A DNA stretch of 64,000 nucleotides. Origin: Ctenosaura bakeri. Taxonomy: Eukaryota; Chordata; Lepidosauria; Squamata; Iguanidae. The notes under the pieces were generated by a model. That model had not been told where the DNA came from, did not search any database, and worked only from the letters and a program-made list of their open reading frames with translations. How positions within the stretch are numbered: the first letter of the stretch is position 1; the number at the start of each line of letters is the position of its first letter. The position numbers and the translations under genes were made by a program. The stretch spans positions 62,001 to 126,000 of the forward strand of contig CAOLHI010001851.1 of assembly GCA_948474755.1 (NCBI GenBank), in the 5' to 3' direction. This document shows positions 12,394 through 22,699 of this stretch, one piece after another.

Positions 12394-13518
12394 AGTTCTC
12401 CCTCCACATTTGTGGGTTTCAATCTTGCAGTTTTGATTATTTGTGGTGCCTTGTCCCCCCCCCATTCTTGCCCTCCCATTCCCTGGCAGGGAGAGGGTAC
12501 AGGAGAGTGAAGGGGAGGAAATATGGTTTCCTCCTCTTTGCAATCTCTGCCAGCCGCTGTGGGCATGATTGCCCAGCAGGTGGGGGTGGGAGGGTGAAGG
12601 GGAGGACAAATCTTTTCCTCCTGGTGGCCATCTCCCACCCCCCACTGCAGATGCGATTGCTCAGCAGGGGGGAGATAGCAAGAGACCTGCTTGCCATCTG
12701 CCCACCTGGGGGACGGAGATGATGAGTGGGGAATAAAAATCTTTTCCTCCCTGCCTTCCATATGCTCCTGGAGCAATCGCCCCAGCGGTGGTGTGGGAAG
12801 GAGATGGCGAGTGAGAAGGAAGATCTTTTCCTCCCTGCTCGCGATCTGGCCTGCCCGCAGCTCCCGGAGCAACTGCCCCAGCAGTGGGGGGGGGGTGGCA
12901 AGTGGGAGGAAAAATTTTTTTCCTCCCTGCTCACCATCTGCCCGCCTATAGCTCCTGAAGCTATCACCCCAGCGGTGGGGGGGAGAAGAATGGCAAGCGC
13001 AAGGAAAAAGTATTTTCCTCCCCGCTTGCCATCTGCCTGCCCGCAGCTCCTGGAGTGAGCACCCCAGTGGCAGTGGGGAGGGAAATGGCAATCTTTTCCT
13101 CCCAGTTCACCATCTGCCCGCCCAAGGGATCACCCCAGTGGCGGCGGGAGGCAGATGGTGAGCGGGGAGGAAAAGATCTTTTTCTCCCCGCTTGCTATCT
13201 GCCCGCCTGAAGTGACTGCCCCAGTGGTGGTGGGGAGGGAGATAGCAAGTGGGAAGGAAAAGTTCTTTTCATTCTGCCTGCCTGCAGCTCCAGCACACTC
13301 ACCCAGTGGCGGGGGGGAGGGTGAAAAGGGGGAAAGATTTTTTTTCTCCCCTTCCCATTGCCTTCCCGCTGACAGCAATGGCCAGTGTGGGGATGTGGGC
13401 AGCAGCCTGCAGCAGAGTGTAGGGAAGCAGGAGTGCTGGGGGAGGGAGTTATTCATGGTTATTTCACTTTCGCAGGGGTTCTCTGCCTCTATCCCCCATG
13501 ATCATGAAGGGCCTATTG
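12394..13518 (+). mobile_element. Tigger-type DNA transposon derivative carrying a minisatellite
   Basis: The left end CAGTTCTCCCTCCACATTTG follows a TA. The right end (GGTTATTTCACTTTCGCAGG ... GGGCCTATTG) precedes a TA. TA target sites and CAGT..CCCTCCA ends are typical of pogo/Tigger non-autonomous elements. The interior is dominated by GC-rich tandem repeats rather than a transposase. Confidence 0.65.
12600..13350. repeat. GC-rich minisatellite, units of about 75-130 bp
   Basis: The motif TCTTTTCCTCCCTGC / CCATCTGCCCGCC and the CCCCAGCGGTGG box recur. CTTTTCCTCC-type blocks start near 12611, 12742, 12822, 12908, 13012, 13094, 13171, 13265 and 13340. The imperfect units explain the long overlapping open frames on both strands. 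Confidence 0.75.
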
Positions 13519-13723
13519 TATTATCTCTAGAGTCACCTGGTGATTTCCTGACTATGAGCTGGCTACACCTAGAGGGGATCTCTAACCTACTTGCTGAGTG
13601 TGTGTTCAGCCAGCGTCTTCCTCTCATCCAGCTCGGCCATACAGTCACTTCAGGATACATTTGATATCAATGCCAATTGGTATATTTTGACAATTAAATC
13701 ATATCATATTTTGACAATTACAT

Positions 13724-14197
13724 CAGATCTCCACATTTGCATATTTAACTTTCATAGATTTGATTATTTGCGAATTTCTCCAACTCCTGTCCCCTACACC
13801 TCAAGCTCTTCTTTTCCAGGTGAACCTTCTCCCTGAACCACTCCAATCAGTCCACACAGCCCTTTAAAAACCTGCCTCTGGTCCTCCTCCTCCAGCTGCT
13901 GCCTGACCAGCTAATGACAGATTGCAGCCCAATTTCTCAGCACCACAAACCCTCTCTTGATGCCCCCACACACAGCTAAGAAATGAGATGGGTGTGAGAG
14001 AGGAAGAATAGGGCTGCCATGCCCACCCACTCCTTCTCTCTCCTTTCCCAGACCTGGTTTAGATCTTGAGTGCCTACTCTCCCCACCATGTTTTGTCCCC
14101 CTTCCCATAGACACACACACATTTTGATATTTGCGGTTCTTCCATTTTTTGTGGGGGTCCTGCACCCCTAAGCCTAGCAAATATGGAGGGACAACTG
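13724..14197 (+). mobile_element. Tigger-type MITE, about 474 bp, copy 1
   Basis: It begins CAGATCTCCACATTTGC and ends ATGGAGGGACAACTG followed by TA. It is homologous along its entire length to the inverted copy at 36157-36628, sharing ATTTGATTATTTGC, CTCAGCACCACAAACCCTCT and CATTTTGATATTTGC. The two lengths differ by only 2 bp. Confidence 0.8.
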
Positions 14198-14199
14198 TA

Positions 14200-15301
14200 T
14201 ACAGCTCTGACTATGACAACCTTTTGCCTTATTTAGACATGTCTAAATAACCTTAATGTCCTATGGCATATCCCACAAATATACCCATTTCTATTGTATA
14301 GTCAAGTTTATTTCTTTTCTCCTTTGGGATATATACATAAGCCTTTGACCTGAACACTCTTAGGTGTCCCACACTTGGTCTCTGTCCATTCTATAGGTCA
14401 TAACATGTGGCCCTTTTGGCTTTAGCTAGTAGTCTATTTTGCAGGTACGTCACTGCTGCAATTACTTCTCCCCAAAGTCTTGCTGGCCATCTTGCATCTA
14501 GAATTGTGCACCCTGCCATTTCCATTACAGTGTGATTTTTCCTTTCTGCCACCTCCTAACATAAGCAAAACACACTACACCAGTTCTGACCACACTCATG
14601 CCAAGGCAACCTATTTTCCCCACACAGGTTCTAAATTGGCTACATAACAAACCTGCCCGAAAAGGTACTTACACTCTTTTGCCTTTCCTCATACAGTGGT
14701 TAAAGCTTGCAGCGCGACCCCCTAAGAGTTTACTTTTAAGTAATCTCTCATGATCTCTAGGTCTCTTTCCTTCACATCATAGCTTTAGGGCATTCCCTAT
14801 CAGTCACATAGGGATGGGGGAGGCAGTTCACCCTGGACGGCAATTTGCGGCATCCTGGCCTGTAGTCACACCACAACCCCCATGCCCTGGTCATAGCCCC
14901 ATACACCACAGCCATGCCCCTCCCACCATAGCCCCCCCTCCCCACACTCCAAGCTCCGCCACTGGTTATTACTGTCAGTTTCAGAAGAAAGCATTCTTTT
15001 AAAATAAATGGTTTTAATTGGGTTTAAGATGGCTGTCTTCCACACTGTATTTTAATAGCGCTCCTATAAAATATGAAGAAAGAAGACAATGTACTAGGTC
15101 AGCAAAAGAGGATCTCTCGCAATGCCATGCCAGCATCTGCCTCCCATCTAATAATGTGCATTAATTCTAGGGAGGATCTCTGGCTCAGTGGTTATCTGTC
15201 TTCATTCATTTTTATTTATTCAGACAAGGGACTAACTTAGAAAAATGCTCATTATCTCAGTCTGTAAAAAAAGGAAATGACTCTGAGTGGTAACATCAGA
15301 A
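14200..15301. other. Unassigned upstream sequence
   Basis: No gene is seen. 14830-14960 is C-rich low-complexity sequence. Confidence 0.4.
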
Positions 15302-15513
15302 ATTGTTGTTCATTGTTATGTGCCTTCAAGTCATTTCTGACTTATGGCAACCCTAAGGCAATCCTATCTTGGTTTTTTTTTGGGGGGGCAACATTTGGTC
15401 AGACGGGCTTTGCCTTTGTCTTCCTCTGAGGCTGAGAAAGTGTAACTTGCCCAAGGTCACCCAGTGGGTTTCCATGGCTGAGCAGGGATTCAACCCTGCT
15501 TTCCAGAGTCTTA
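15302..15513 (+). mobile_element. MIR/CORE-like SINE, copy 1
   Basis: The head is GTGCCTTCAAGTCATTTCTG, ACTTATGGCAACCCTAAGGC. A later segment CTTGCCCAAGGTCACCCAG resembles the MIR-type conserved region. It ends AGGGATTCAACCCTGC. Further copies are near 25452, 25655 and 55847. Confidence 0.7.
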
Positions 15514-15692
15514 GGCCATTTCCACACTACACTGTTACAGTGTCTAGTTAAAATAGTTATTCCACTTTCAACATCCTATGGAATCCTGGAGGCCAGAGAG
15601 CTCTTTGGTCTAAGGAAACTACAAACCCCAGAATTCCACAGGATGTCGAAAGTGGAATAATAGAACTAGAACAATGTATTGCCGCAATGGCC
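15514..15692. repeat. Palindromic MITE, copy 4
   Basis: The left arm GGCCATTTCCACACTACAC ... ATTCCACTTTCAACATCC is mirrored by GGATGTCGAAAGTGGAATA ... AATGGCC. It lies directly against the end of the SINE at 15513. Confidence 0.7.
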
Positions 15693-16129
15693 ATAGTCTA
15701 TGCTCAAACTGCTACATCATACTGGCTCTCAAATTTCATATAGACCTATGACAAATATATTTTTTTCAAGTTTGCTTTTTGTAAGAAGGCTCAACACAGA
15801 AATGGTCTTCAAGATTTTTTAACCACTGCAGCATCATAGGTTCACGCCTTCTTGCAGGAACTCCCCACTTCCTTCAGATAATTTGCTTTAAGCTCAGTGT
15901 GCTATTATATCTGCACAGAGATTCATCTTCTCCCTGGTTAGCTTTAGGCAGAATTTGCAAACCTATTTTTAAGCCATGGAAAGGAGGTGGAAATTCACAT
16001 GGTGGAGTGAATGGGGTCTGCATCCAGTGTTGTAACCATGATGAGGAGAATAGATAGCATTGTGTTAGGGATGAACCTAAGTGGTTAGTGCAGCTTGTCT
16101 TGAGACCTGTGGTTGCTGGTGGCTTCCTA

Positions 16130-16290
16130 CGAGAGGACTGGTGGGTCTGCTCTGATTTTTAGTCAGAACTTTAAAGGAGCTATGCCAGGTGCTGAACCCT
16201 ATACCCAAAATAGGGTTGAGTAACAAGTTTAAAGTTCAGAATAAAACCCAGGGTGGATTCACTGTTCCCCTGACACAGAAGTTGCTACTG
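16130..16290. repeat. Foldback repeat (ACTCTGGG type), copy 2
   Basis: Shares GGTGCTGAACCCTATAC with the copy at 3195. The left half carries AACTTTAAAGGAGCT and the right half AGTTTAAAGTTCAGAATAAA, then GTGGATTCAC, giving an imperfect hairpin. Confidence 0.45.
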
Positions 16291-17382
16291 CTCCACTGAT
16301 ACTGATCTGAAGATGGTTATTTTTTATATTATGAAATTCCCATTACTGGGTTGGAACCGATCTCAGACAAATTACATGGACAATTATCCATGTAGTAATT
16401 ACTGCAGTAATTGTCAAGTCTGATAGAAATAGATTATGGTCTTCACTGCATTATTGTTATTTTGCTTCAGATTGCTTAATCATGAGATAGGCAGCATGCC
16501 AGGTACACTAGTGAAAAATGTTTTCTCTTTAACGTAATTGGATCGATTAAATACAACACATCCACATTCAGGGCAGATGGCAAATTTCTTCCTTAAGGGA
16601 AAGCTATTGCACCCTTGTAATCCGTTGTTAGCAATCACATCTCTTGGAGATTTAATACTGTACAAGAAATCACAATAGGCACAATTTGATTGTGATTAAT
16701 TTGTAATCCAATTTAGATGGGGAGAGAGGGACTTGACAAATATATTTGTTATGTGAAGTAGAAAAGAACTGATTTTGTTGCAATGTAATTGTGATCTATG
16801 AGAAACACTTACACAATGATGTGACAATTATACTTCTGATCACAATTGATAACATTGCTTAATGGAAACAAGCCAAGAACAGCTTCTTTTGAGGACATGA
16901 AGTTAGGGTGGCCACACACAAAAGAGGAGTGAGCTCTTGCACTTTGATTCTTTCATTGTTTGCATGATTAATGTCACTGTGAAATTTTTTGGATACCTTC
17001 CTTTCCTATTATACATGCTAAACAGTCTGTGGACTATATAAAGAGCACAAGAGGAATTGGCAAAAGGTAAGCCTCCAGATGTAGGACTGCGATGCTCAGC
17101 AACCCTAGCAAGCATAGTCAATAGGTATACAAAAAGTTTCAGGCTAAAAACACCTAGAAGAACATATTTGCCTAGCACAAAACATATATCACTAAGTCCA
17201 TTATCTCCTAGATCACAGGAGTGACTGTAAAAAGCCTTTGATACTCATTCTCGTTCTAATTCCAGTATTTTAGTTAAAAAAACAACAACCCAAAAAGCAA
17301 TGTGCCAAGTTCTGCATAAAACCAAAACCAAGGGTTCATCAAATATTAAGGTCTTGTAAGTTTGTTCCATAGCAGCAAATTA

Positions 17383-17512
17383 GTTCAGCCATGGACAACT
17401 GTGGCTTTCAAAATGTTTTGAATATATGTCTTATAATTCTTCACCACTGACTATGGTTTCTAGGGACAATGGGTTATAATCCAAAAACATTTGAGGGTCA
17501 GTCTCCCATCTC
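17383..17512. repeat. Small foldback repeat, copy 2
   Basis: The left arm ATGGACAACTGTGGCTTTC and the right arm ATAATCCAAAAACATTTGAGGG face each other around a CTATGGTTTCTAGGG centre. It matches the CTACAACTCCCAT/GTAGTCCAAAA family. Confidence 0.4.
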
Positions 17513-18065
17513 TGAATTACACAAATCTATATGGCTACAAAAATGGACAAGGTACCTGCAGTTCTAATAGCTCTGTAGAGATCTGCCTGCTGAAATTCCC
17601 TCCTCTATACAACTATAGTACTACAACTGCAAAAATCCTGCTCTTGTTTTTAAAGTAGGTCTGTTCTATCTATTTTGTATCTTTATCTTACTGATGGAGT
17701 GCCAATGAAGCTAAACTACCATCTATTTATTTATTTGCCAATAACTTCAGCAGTTAGAACTGTGACAACTGTGTAGAAAATATTGTCTTGTCAATTTCAG
17801 TTTGAACCATATGCTCATTTCAGATTGACTTTATGGAAGAATTCAGATTTGAAAATTGGTAAAGGACCATTTTGATGGGCAAATGATGGGATTGTTACCT
17901 TAAATCAGATATTTGGGGTTGATTATGAGTTTTTGCCTTTTTTAATTTCACAAGAGCAGCTAAAGGGCAAAACTTAAACATCTGTTACAGTCCAGATTTC
18001 GCCCTGTAGCTTTAAGTGCATCTGAGGTTCTCTCAATATTAGAAACACTGAGGCCAACCAAATAT

Positions 18066-18792
18066 TCAAACCAACAAATATTATATTATATATATTCCTG
18101 TTATCTATAAATGAATATGATGTGCGAGGTCTACAGCAAGAATGAAATAGAAAATTGAAATATTCAATTCTGACTAATTAGTGGCCATCAGTTTATCATC
18201 TGTAACTAGTATGGCTATAGATCTTCAACTGTGTCTTGTACAGAAGAAATTGCTCTTTCATGTATATTGGCTGCCACAGTGTCTATTCAAGAAAGGACTT
18301 TCTAAATCATCAAACTGTTAGGGGTGTAATACTGCCAATACTTCCTTAATGCATATGTTTTGGAGTTGTCCGATAGCGGTTTCATTTTGGGAAGAAGTAA
18401 TCTCATGAGTCAATTCGGTATTGGAAAATTCCTTCATATTCAGGAATGTGTACATTCTTCTGAATTACTTACCAGATTCTTAGAAATTAACAAATGTCCA
18501 ACAGAAGTGTATTTTCATGCACCTTTGACTGTTAAAAGATTCAAATTTCATTACTGGAAAACTAATTTTTCTCTACCTGTGATCCAGTGAAAAGAAGATC
18601 TAACAACATTTGCAACATTTGAAAGAATGATGTATAGGCATCTGTTTGGACATTTGGTCAGCTTTTATAGAAACCTAAGACTAATATAGTTATTTTTCCT
18701 ACTTTCTTGTTTTTATTTTCTTGCTTTTGTTATACTAGAATATTATCGTATGCAACAGATTTTTTGAATGTAAACATTTTTTAAAAAAAATG
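18066..18792 (+). mobile_element. L1-type LINE, C-terminal fragment
   Basis: One frame reads HMFWSCPIAVSFWEEVIS, matching the zinc-knuckle-like C-terminal segment of vertebrate L1 ORF2 (…H.WW.C…FW..V). TFATFERMMYR follows, and a stretch of A residues occurs near 18782. Frameshifts and stops show that it is dead. Confidence 0.6.
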
Positions 18793-18824
18793 ATGGTGCA
18801 CAACAAGAAGAGGAATTTAGAATT

Positions 18825-18975
18825 CTCTAGTAAATGCCTTTGAACCATAGCATTAGAATTTTAGTCTAAGGACCTTGCCAAACTACAAACCCCAAAATTC
18901 CATAACATGGAGCCATGGCAACTGAAGTGGCATTAAAGGGATATAGTTGTGCAGTGTGGATCCTCCCACCACACT
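18825..18975. repeat. MITE-like repeat (AACTACAAACCCC)
   Basis: CCAAACTACAAACCCCAAAATTCCATAACATGG and the following GTGGCATTAAAG resemble the interior of the palindromic MITE family, but the ends differ. It may be a related family. Confidence 0.4.
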
Positions 18976-19168
18976 GTAGAAAAGTAAACTTTAACACTAT
19001 AGCCCTATTTAATACTATAGCCTTCCAGAACCAAAGCTGTGAAAAACAACAGTTCTATTTTTTTTATTTATTAAAATAGTTCCACTTTGCTCTGTATAAA
19101 ACAAATCTTATGGTGACTTATAAAAAAAAAAGTTAAAACTGTTTAAAACTATTTCAATACATTATAGT

Positions 19169-19170
<2 letters not shown>

Positions 19171-19202
<32 letters not shown>
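19171..19202. repeat. (TA)n microsatellite
   Basis: An uninterrupted AT/TA dinucleotide run about 240 bp upstream of the CpG island. Confidence 0.95.
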
Positions 19203-19203
<1 letters not shown>

Positions 19204-19383
19204 CATAATAACAAGTTAAAACAGATTGAAAAGCTTTAAAATGTTAAAACTAATGGCATCAGTATTTGATTTTAATCAATGAGACCCAAAGGCCTGGACA
19301 AACAGCCAAGTTTCCACTTGGCACGTTGAGTGAAACTGATGTTCCTATTTGGGAAGAAAAACATGGGGGCTGGAGCTGCAAAG

Positions 19384-19468
19384 CCCCTCCCTAAACTGCA
19401 AACCCCGCGATTCCGTACCATGTTGAAAGCGGAATAATAGCGCTATAACAGCCTAGTGCGGAAACGCC
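19384..19468 (-). repeat. Palindromic MITE, half copy in the LRIG2 promoter
   Basis: CCTCCCTAAACTGCAAACCCC, CCATGTTGAAAGCGGAATAATAGCG and CTATAACAGCCTAGTGCGGAAACG match the right arm of the family. The left arm is missing. It runs straight into the first GC box. Confidence 0.75.
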
Positions 19469-20230
19469 CCGCCCCCAGCCTTCTCCTAGGTCTCCCCGCC
19501 GCAGCAGCTGCTTCCCCACCGCCTCGCTCCGCCTTCTCTCGCCCAAACCCCGCCCCCTGGCAGTCAGAGGCGCCTCTGCGGTCCCGCCTCCTTCCGACGC
19601 CCCCGGCGACGAACGCTCCCCGTCTAGCTGCGCATGAGCAGACCTCCCCCAGGTCGTCTTCCCTGCCTGCTGACTCCTCCTCCTCCGCTGTGGGCTCGGT
19701 CTGCGCATGGGCGAGCGGGCGAGGGGTGGGGCGTGTGTGAGGCGAGGTGGTAGCGCCGAGGCCTGGCCGGGCCTTGGGGGCGGGAGAGCGAACGGGGCGA
19801 GGAGGATGCGGCGGCGGCTCTCGGGGCTCGGCCAGGGGTCGCCGACGACGCCCCTCTGTCCCCTCGTCCTCCTCTTCCTCTTCCTCCTGCCGCTGCCTCC
19901 TCAGGGGGCAGCTGGGGAGGCCTGTGTCGCCGCGCCGTGCTCTTGCCGGCCGGGTGTGTTGGACTGTAGCCGCCTCCGGGCGACCGGTCGGAGCGTGGAA
20001 CCGGGCCTGCTGTCGCCTTGGCCTCCCGGCATCACCGCGCTGTAAGTATCCGCCCTGGCCGGCCGCCTCCTTCCCCCACCTTACGTCCCGCGACGAGGCT
20101 GGAAGGGTTTGCCCGGCTGGGAGGGACGGCAGGTGCCTCCTTTTCTGCCGTTGTCAAACCAGAACGGCCGCTTTGTCTGCCGAAGGAGGCTCTGTGGTGT
20201 GCTGGAGAGAGCGAGGGACTCTGAGGGGTC
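19440..20230 (+). promoter_or_regulatory. LRIG2: CpG-island promoter of LRIG2
   Basis: Base composition changes abruptly from AT-rich (a TA microsatellite ends at 19202) to very GC/CpG-rich at about 19440, and returns to normal after about 20410. GC boxes (Sp1-type CCCCGCCCC) are seen at 19465-19476 and 19548-19558, and GGGGTGGGGCG at about 19723. There is no clear TATA box near the start codon. This is the usual layout of a housekeeping-type CpG promoter. The transcription start cannot be fixed from sequence. The 5' edge overlaps half of a palindromic MITE (19384-19468). Confidence 0.75.
19806..20041 (+). CDS. LRIG2: LRIG2 exon 1 coding part: signal peptide and LRR N-terminal cap
   Basis: This exon encodes residues 1-78 plus two bases of codon 79. 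MRRRLSG starts the protein. Residues 17-32 form a Leu/Phe/Pro-rich hydrophobic core typical of a secretory signal, with likely cleavage near GAAG (34-37). Cysteines 40, 45, 47 and 54 form the LRRNT cap (CSC followed by LDC). The donor is CT|GTAAGT at 20042. The start at 19806 was chosen because it places the hydrophobic core close to the N-terminus and has A at -3. An in-frame ATG at 19707 would add 33 Arg/Gly-rich residues before the signal peptide and is less likely. The exon is very GC-rich, as is usual for a CpG-island first exon, and its sequence is the least conserved part of the family. Confidence 0.9.
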
Positions 20231-20406
20231 ACTTCCGCACGAGCCTGTTATAGCGCGATGGTTCCACTTTCAACCTCCTCTGGAATCCTGGGGTTTGCAG
20301 TTTCGGGAGGGGCCGGCCGGCCCCTCCCGAAACTGCAAACCCCAGGATTCCAGAGGAGGTTGAAAGTGGAACCATCGCGCTATAACAGGCTCGTGCGGAA
20401 GTGGCC
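20227..20406. repeat. 180-bp near-perfect palindromic MITE in LRIG2 intron 1
   Basis: The two 90-bp arms are identical except for one position (T at 20229 against G at 20404), meeting at GGCCGG|CCGGCC (20316/20317). It is the same family and length as 6452-6631, but much richer in CpG. It starts 185 bases after the exon 1 splice donor. If transcribed, the RNA could form a 90-bp hairpin. Confidence 0.9.
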
Positions 20407-21052
20407 ATGGCGTTGATGCACTTTTTTGCTCATGTTGTTAAGCTCGACTAGAAGCTACAGCGAGCGCTTTGCCTGCGTGTTCCTGTATCTGAATCTGCGT
20501 GTCTGTCCCGACACGGAAAAGGAAGCCGAGAGAGGCGATCGTGGAGATCCTCAGTGTTTTTGCTAATGGTGTCTGGTCACAGTGCCCCAAAACAACAACG
20601 GTTGCTGGGATTCTCTCCTTCCCTCCCTTTCCCTTAAATGCCCTGTCCGTATTGATTTTTGTGTTTTCCCAAACGGTGGGGGTCACGTGTGCATCAAGTA
20701 TTTGAGGAGGAGAGTCCTGGATTTACATTGGCCGTGCTGCAAAATAAGTTTCCCTGCTGGTTTGTGTTGTGTCATCTCCCTCTCTCTCTCTCTCTCTGGA
20801 CCCCTTCAAACAATGTTTCCTATGAATCCATGTGAAAGTCAGGGGTGGGGGGGAGGCAATATTTATTGTGTGAAGGTGGCTTTACTTGGTGTGTGCTGTT
20901 GATTTTGACTGAACCAAAATGTCTTTAAAAGAATTAAGGCGTCTCAGTATGGGCCAAAACATGTACAGTTACTGACTGACTGATTTAGTTGATACCCTGC
21001 CTTTCTCCTGGAATGGGACCCAAGGAGGCAACTTTCTCAATGTTACTTAGGT
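20407..21052. other. Intron 1, unassigned
   Basis: I see no exon or repeat family apart from a short TC run at about 20781-20798. Confidence 0.4.
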
Positions 21053-22044
21053 CAGTGGTTCTCAACCTTCCTAATGCCGTGACCCCTTAATACAGTTCCT
21101 CATGTTGTGGTGACCCCCAACCATAAAATCATTTTTGTTATTATTTATTTATTTAGCCATGTTTAAAATCATTTTTGTTATTATTTATTTATTTATTTAG
21201 CCATGTTTAAATATTTGAAGGGATGCCACATAGAGGAGGGAGAAGGCTTGTTTTCTGCTGCTCCAGAGACCAGGACAAGGAGCAACGGATTCAAGCTGCA
21301 GGAAAGGAGATTCCACCTGAACCTCAGGAAGAACTTCCTGACAGTCAGGGCTGTCCGGCAGTGGAATCTGTTGCCTCAGAGTGTAGTGGAGTCTCCTTCC
21401 TTGGAGGTTTTTAAGCAGAGGCTTGATGGCCATCTGTCGGGATTGATTTGAGGGTGTTCCTGCATGGCAGGGGGTTGGACTGGATGGCCCCCGGGGTCTC
21501 TTCCAACTCTGAATTTCTATGATTCTATGATTCTATTTATTTAGTTATTATTCCAAATAGATTGGAAACACTGCCCTGAATCACTGCTCTGGATAGACTT
21601 CTAATGCCTAAAAACTGGTAACCCTCCCCCCTTTTTTTAAGCACAGAAAGCGTCCATCAATGCCAGAATTAAGACAGTAATTCTAGTTCTGAATGTTGGG
21701 TTTCCACAGTTCAAAAAGCCAGTCACTCCCAAAGGCAAGGCCAAAACAGCCCACATTTTACACAAGGCGCAGGGAGGAAAGGACAGGGAGAGAGGAAAAA
21801 TGGCGGCGGCATAAGCAGATGCGTTTTGGCTCCTCCAGTGCTTTCCCACCAGCCAGGGAAAGACGGGGAAACGCCCAGCACGCCTCCTCTCCCCTCCTCC
21901 CAGCGCAGGGGTCTCAGAAGCACTGCTCTCATTGGCTGGGAGCCCACCTTCTTTTAAAGGGGGGAAGGATTGAGGAGCGGCGACCCCTGTGAAATGGTCG
22001 TTCGACCCCCAAAGGGATCCCGACCCCCAGGTTGAGAACCACTG
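21053..22044. mobile_element. hAT DNA transposon derivative (SPIN/Charlie-like ends) with CR1 insert
   Basis: The ends are inverted copies: CAGTGGTTCTCAACCT at 21053 and its complement ending at 22044. Flanking 8-bp sites ACTTAGGT (21045-21052) and ACTTAGAG (22045-22052) agree at 6 of 8, the hAT signature. The right end reads like the SPIN/Charlie group (GGGGTCGAACGACC-like). No transposase is seen. A CR1 tail occupies 21200-21537. Confidence 0.8.
21200..21537 (+). mobile_element. CR1 LINE 3' end nested in the hAT element
   Basis: One frame reads [59 protein letters not shown]: the CR1 ORF2 C-terminus, complete to its stop. It is followed by GGGGGTTGGACTGGATGGCC and two ATTCTATG units. It is well preserved, hence fairly young, and 5'-truncated as usual. 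Confidence 0.9.
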
Positions 22045-22699
22045 ACTTAGAGGCTACATAATAGGAGGCTGTTTACAATGCTGTTAAGAAGTGTGCATTT
22101 CTGTCCCAAAAAATCCTGTAATGTATTTATTTCATCAGTAACTCGCTAATAAAAACAGAGGAGGAATGAATAGATGGTTCTCACAATGGAAGCATATAAG
22201 TGGGTTCTCAGAGGGTATGCATTTAGCCTTTTTTAACTTGTTCATATGTAGAGATGAGCATTGAGGCAGCCAAGCTTATAGATGGCACCAAATCAATTGG
22301 CCTGTCAAAAACAGAAAAGAACTACAGAAAGCACCAAATGTGGGAAATGAGTAGTCTAATGTCATATGAATCCTAATTAAAGCAAATGTAAAGTGTTGCA
22401 AAAATCTAATGTTATTAAAGCAGTGATGAGTCTTGTGTTACCTTGAACAGTAATGGATTTATTATGAGATAATTTTTTACAAATAAAGTAAACTTTCTGC
22501 CGTTCTTTCTGCTTCAAACTAATTTGACTACCCTTTTGGAAATAGTTTGACACATACATGATAGAGTCTGAACTGGCAGTGGTTGATAGGAACAGTGTCT
22601 TGCCTGGTAGAAGGGCCCTTTAGTTAAGGAAAAAGGCACTTAAGGAGACATATCAGTGCACAACACTGTGGCTAGTGTTGATCAAAAGAGAAAGATAAA

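Larger units (their letters stand above)
15693..18065. other. Mostly unassigned upstream sequence
   Basis: It contains foldback repeats at 16130-16290 and 17383-17512. I recognise nothing else. Confidence 0.4.

Noticed and set aside
12390..13091. Overlapping open frames up to 233 codons on the minus strand, with others on the plus strand
   Set aside because: They follow from a GC-rich tandem repeat poor in stop codons. Open frames exist on both strands at once, composition is Pro/Ser/Arg-rich, and no family motif is visible.
1..19300. An exon of the neighbouring gene (SLC16A1 precedes LRIG2 in mammals)
   Set aside because: I looked for a transporter-like open frame or splice-bounded conserved exon and saw none; the neighbour is probably outside the window.
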